From positions 1-59,649 of the forward strand of contig NZ_BAMJ01000011.1 of assembly GCF_000615805.1 (NCBI RefSeq): DNA of 59,649 nt, read 5' to 3'. Shown here piece by piece: positions 56,483-59,649 of the stretch. A program made the translations under genes and the position numbers. Positions within the stretch are counted from its first letter, which is position 1, and each line of letters starts with the position of its first letter. The DNA is from Latilactobacillus fuchuensis DSM 14340 = JCM 11249 (lineage in GTDB: Bacteria > Bacillota > Bacilli > Lactobacillales > Lactobacillaceae). Below the pieces are notes generated by a model. The model was not told where the DNA came from, made no database searches, and saw only the letters and a list, made by a program, of their open reading frames with translations.

Positions 56483-56603
56483 AGAAAAACTCCTCAATAA
56501 TTTTATCTTTGTTTAGTATAGCATAATTTTTAGTCAACAAGAGTGGACTTTTGTTGGCAAACCGCTTATATTAAAATGAGAACAAAACTTGAAGGGGTGC
56601 ATA

Positions 56604-56924
56604 ATGAAAGATTTTGCAACGATGGATGATACTAATTTAACCCATCTCATTACCAAAGGAAAACACGTCCTATTCTTTACCGCAACATGGTGTAGCGATT
56701 GCCGGTTTATTAAACCAGCAATGCCAGAAATTGAAGCTGAATTTCCAGATTATCAATTTATTCAAATTGATCGCGATCAAAACATTGATGTTTGTGAAGA
56801 ATGGGAAATTTTTGGAATTCCTAGTTTTGTCGTGATTGCGGACGGTCGTGAAATTGGGCGTTTCGTCAACAAGGATCGGAAAACAAAACGGGAAATTACT
56901 GAATTTATCAAGTCATTGAATTAG
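56604..56924 (+). CDS. ytpP: Thioredoxin-like protein (YtpP type)
   Basis: A 106-aa thioredoxin fold with the active site TWCSDCRFIKPAMPE; the CSDC pair replaces the classical CGPC. The cis-Pro loop GIPSFVV is present. It may act on low-molecular-weight thiols or proteins. ATG 56604 follows AAGGGGTG. Confidence 0.9.
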   Translation: MKDFATMDDTNLTHLITKGKHVLFFTATWCSDCRFIKPAMPEIEAEFPDYQFIQIDRDQNIDVCEEWEIFGIPSFVVIADGREIGRFVNKDRKTKREITEFIKSLN

Positions 56925-56941
56925 TCTAAAGGAGTTTTTAA

Positions 56942-57571
56942 ATGTTAATCGCCAGTATGAATCAAAAAGCATTTCAAAATATTTTAGTGGTCATGGTTCA
57001 ACCCGATGCTGAACAACAAGTTTCAACTGAAAAACAGGGGATTGTCCGGATCAGCGATCAAAATGATCAGACAATTGGTTATAATTTTTTAGCGATTGAT
57101 CAAATTTTACCCGAATTACAGTTTAACGGGACGCAAGTGTTAACGATTGCGGACGTAGCAGCTTTGAATACGGCGCTATCTGCAGCAGGCTTTCCAGCTG
57201 ATTTAGTGGCTGATGAAACACCGCATATCGTGGTCGGTTATGTCCAAGAATGCGATGTGCATCCAGATTCAGATCACATGCACATCACCCAAACGGAGAT
57301 TGCACCGGGTCAAACGGTCCAAATCGTTTGTGGCGCTAGCAATATCGCACAGGGTCAAAAAGTCATTGTGGCAACCGTTGGGGCGGTCATGCCAGAAGGT
57401 AAAATTATCTGGCCAGGTCAATTACGGGGCGTTCAAAGTGATGGTATGATTTGCGCAGCACGCGAGATTGGCGTGGTCAACGCACCGGATAAAGGCATCA
57501 TGGTCTTGCCTGATGACTGGCAAGTGGGTCAAGCAGTCACACCAGAAGCGGTTGCGACTTTATTGAAATAA
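56942..57571 (+). CDS. ytpR: YtpR-like tRNA-binding domain protein
   Basis: A 209-aa protein. N-terminal DUF4479-like part (1-85) and a C-terminal tRNA-binding OB fold (about 95-205: VVGYVQECDVHPDSDHMHI, QIVCGASNIAQGQKVIVA, GVQSDGMICAAREIG) related to PheT N termini. Follows ytpP by 17 bases, the conserved ytpP-ytpR pair. Confidence 0.93.
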   Translation: MLIASMNQKAFQNILVVMVQPDAEQQVSTEKQGIVRISDQNDQTIGYNFLAIDQILPELQFNGTQVLTIADVAALNTALSAAGFPADLVADETPHIVVGYVQECDVHPDSDHMHITQTEIAPGQTVQIVCGASNIAQGQKVIVATVGAVMPEGKIIWPGQLRGVQSDGMICAAREIGVVNAPDKGIMVLPDDWQVGQAVTPEAVATLLK

Positions 57572-57599
57572 GCACGAACTTACGAATTTGTTAGGTCAA

Positions 57600-57661
57600 T
57601 TTAGAAACAAAATATAGTATGATATACAATAGCAATTAATCGGTTAAGAGTGCCTGTTAAT
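57600..57661 (+). promoter_or_regulatory. asnB promoter region with inverted repeat
   Basis: AT-rich sequence with TATGAT/TATACA -10 candidates near 57620, followed by CAATTAA...TTAATTG (57631-57661), an inverted repeat of 7-base arms. No T-box is recognisable. Confidence 0.4.
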
Positions 57662-57719
57662 TGTTATTTAGTTTTGATATAAACGGGTGTGAACCAAGAG
57701 GATAAGAGGGGCTAAACAT

Positions 57720-59624
57720 ATGTGTGGGATTGTCGGATTTGCGGGCGGACTATTTGATTTGCCAAAGAAAAAAGAAGTATTGAACCATCAAATGGACATC
57801 ATCAAGCATCGTGGCCCTAGTGGCGCTGGTGAATTTATTGATGACCAAGTGGCTTTAGGATTTCGGCGCTTATCAATTATCGATTTAACCAAGGGCGATC
57901 AACCGATTTATAATGAAGATCACAGCAAATTGATTTTCTTTAATGGTGAAATCTATAATTATCGTGAAATTCGGACTGAATTAGTGAGCTTAGGCCATGA
58001 ATTTACAACGGATTCTGATACTGAAACAATCTTACATTCTTATGAAGAATGGGGTAAAGACGTACTGACTAAGATTCGCGGGATGTTTGTGTTTGTCATC
58101 TACGATCTTAAAGAACAATCGATTTTTGGTGCCCGCGATTTCTTCGGGATTAAACCACTGTATTACACAACGTTAGACGATGGGACTTTCATGTTCAGTA
58201 GTGAATTGAAAACCTTTATGGCCCATCCAGATTTCAAACCAACCTTGAATCAAAAGGCGTTGAAATCATTCATGATGAACCAATATAATGATTTAACTGA
58301 AACTTTCTTCAAAGGGGTTTATCGTTTTCCAGCGGGTCATTACTTTACTTATAAAGATGGTCAACTCGATATTGAAAAATATTGGGATATGCAGTTTGCG
58401 CCTTCTCAATTATCATTTGAAGAAGAAGTTCAAAAAATTGATGCGTCAATTGATGAATCCATTAAAATGCACAACGTGGCTGACGTGCCCGTTGGCGCCT
58501 TCTTATCTGAAGGGGTTGATAGTAGTTACGTCACCAGTATTTTAAAACCACAGGAAGTCTTCAGTGTTGGTTTTGATGATCAAACTTATAACGAAGTGAC
58601 GGCCGCTCGCGCTTTAGCGGAAGAGCTGGGTTTAAACTTCAATGAGACACGGGTTAATGCGGATGACGCTTTTGCCGAATTTGATAAGATTCAATACTAT
58701 TTGGACGAACCAGATGGTAATCCATCATGTGTGCCATTGTGGTTCTTATCCCGTTTTGCGCGTGAAAAAGTGACGGTTGCGCTATCGGGTGAAGGGGCTG
58801 ATGAATTATTTGCTGGGTATGTCAATTATGGCATGCATTCGCATAATTCAACGATCAAAGCCTTCACGTCTACTCTGAAGAAATTGCCAAAAGGTGCGCG
58901 GGCCCATTTAGCCAAGACGGTTAAAAAGATGCCAGCCTTCCCAGGTCGCGTTCATTTATACACGAATTTGGCCAACCCCAAAGAATTTTATGCGGGACAA
59001 TCCGTGATCTATGATATCGAAAATCCCAGTATTTTTGGCGCGGATGAAGCGAACAGTTATTTGAAACCAGCTTATCAAAATGCTGAAACGATTCAAGGTA
59101 ACTATCAAGCCGATTTTGAAAACGTCAAAGAGGCCGATCCCGTTTCACAAATGCAATACATTGATCTACACCACTTTATGTTGAACGATATTTTACAAAA
59201 AGCGGATAAAATTTCAATGGCGCATAGTTTGGAATTACGGGTGCCGTTCTTGGATCCCGAAGTCGCTAAGACGGCGGGCCAAGTGCCAACGGATTATTTA
59301 TTGAATAGCAAAGATACGAAATATGCTTACCGCCAAGCAGCCGCTAAACATTTACCTGCTGCTTGGGCGAACCGGCCTAAATTAGGGTTCCCAGTGCCAA
59401 TCAAACAATGGTTGGAAACCGATAAGTATTATGAACAAGTTAAAACGCTTTTCAGCGAAGCATTTGTGGCTGAATTCTTTGATCAACCGAAGTTATTGGC
59501 CTTGTTAGACGCGAATAAAGAACAACGGATTAATGGTCGTCGTAAAATTTGGACGATTTTCACGTTCTTAACTTGGTATAAAGTGTATTTCATGAATATT
59601 GAAGACTATTTAGTGTTAGGTTAA
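57720..59624 (+). CDS. asnB: Asparagine synthetase (glutamine-hydrolysing)
   Basis: A 634-aa class II amidotransferase. Catalytic Cys 2 in MCGIVGFAGG, glutaminase residues in HRGPSGAGEF, FNGEIYN and SDTETIL; synthetase domain with the PP-loop in the position of SxGxDSS but reading AFLSEGVDSSYVT, and VALSGEGADELFAGY. Uses ATP and glutamine to amidate aspartate. Full length. Confidence 0.96.
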   Translation: MCGIVGFAGGLFDLPKKKEVLNHQMDIIKHRGPSGAGEFIDDQVALGFRRLSIIDLTKGDQPIYNEDHSKLIFFNGEIYNYREIRTELVSLGHEFTTDSDTETILHSYEEWGKDVLTKIRGMFVFVIYDLKEQSIFGARDFFGIKPLYYTTLDDGTFMFSSELKTFMAHPDFKPTLNQKALKSFMMNQYNDLTETFFKGVYRFPAGHYFTYKDGQLDIEKYWDMQFAPSQLSFEEEVQKIDASIDESIKMHNVADVPVGAFLSEGVDSSYVTSILKPQEVFSVGFDDQTYNEVTAARALAEELGLNFNETRVNADDAFAEFDKIQYYLDEPDGNPSCVPLWFLSRFAREKVTVALSGEGADELFAGYVNYGMHSHNSTIKAFTSTLKKLPKGARAHLAKTVKKMPAFPGRVHLYTNLANPKEFYAGQSVIYDIENPSIFGADEANSYLKPAYQNAETIQGNYQADFENVKEADPVSQMQYIDLHHFMLNDILQKADKISMAHSLELRVPFLDPEVAKTAGQVPTDYLLNSKDTKYAYRQAAAKHLPAAWANRPKLGFPVPIKQWLETDKYYEQVKTLFSEAFVAEFFDQPKLLALLDANKEQRINGRRKIWTIFTFLTWYKVYFMNIEDYLVLG

Positions 59625-59649
59625 GGTCTTAAAAACAGGAATAATCGGG

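Noticed and set aside
57572-57719. T-box riboswitch for asnB
   Set aside because: Only 148 bases are available and no T-box sequence, specifier loop or terminator is visible.

Overview
The window is a low-GC Firmicutes chromosome segment and fits a lactobacillus, most likely the Latilactobacillus sakei/curvatus group. The evidence is strong GGAGG ribosome binding sites, WxL and LPXTG surface proteins, a cggR-gap-pgk-tpi-eno operon, PRD-regulated PTS genes, and an EcsAB/HIT/PrsA/YhaM neighbourhood. The genus is inferred from gene content, not from a marker gene.

Layout. 1-9.8 kb is a cell-surface region: the C-terminal part of an LPXTG MucBP protein, a candidate minus-strand small RNA, an NAD(P)-binding protein, then a WxL ('csc'-type) cluster of two DUF916 proteins (the first frameshifted), a small membrane protein, a WxL protein, a MarR regulator and a 1.1-kb-residue-scale BspA-like/MucBP/WxL protein. 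10-15.2 kb holds a zinc alcohol dehydrogenase and an ABC transporter with its own histidine kinase and NarL-type regulator. 15.5-24.2 kb holds a broken oligopeptide-binding protein gene, then an AgrC/AgrA-like two-component system whose probable LytTR double boxes precede a small-gene transcript and a MacAB-like export operon. 24.5-30 kb holds threonine dehydratase (CRE-overlapped promoter and a 20-codon leader ORF), an amino-acid permease, an NADH oxidase-family flavoprotein, and a ferric-reductase-like gene interrupted by a TGA. 30.2-36.3 kb has tRNA-Arg(CCG) and the central glycolytic operon with a recognisable CggR operator. 36.3-41.7 kb has a VOC protein, a PRD regulator with EIIA and a broken EIIBC, ArgR, and a 36-aa membrane peptide. 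41.7-59.6 kb is core housekeeping: pseudouridine synthase, a class A PBP, YlbF-like protein, YhaO-YhaN-YhaM, PrsA, HIT, EcsA and a frameshifted EcsB, a YtmP-like kinase, TrmB, YtpP/YtpR and AsnB.

The most notable things are: (1) a terminator-ended, C-rich minus-strand RNA candidate carrying 18 nt of perfect complementarity to the ribosome binding site and start codon of the WxL gene 3 kb away; (2) a family of about 115-bp palindromic intergenic repeats, always in tandem pairs just after stop codons, with conserved outer arms but copy-specific, still self-complementary inner hairpins; (3) a second, smaller repeat family of similar design; (4) six single-base losses at G/C positions in four genes, which look like either a recent mutational pattern or a systematic sequencing error and should be checked before any of these genes is called a pseudogene.
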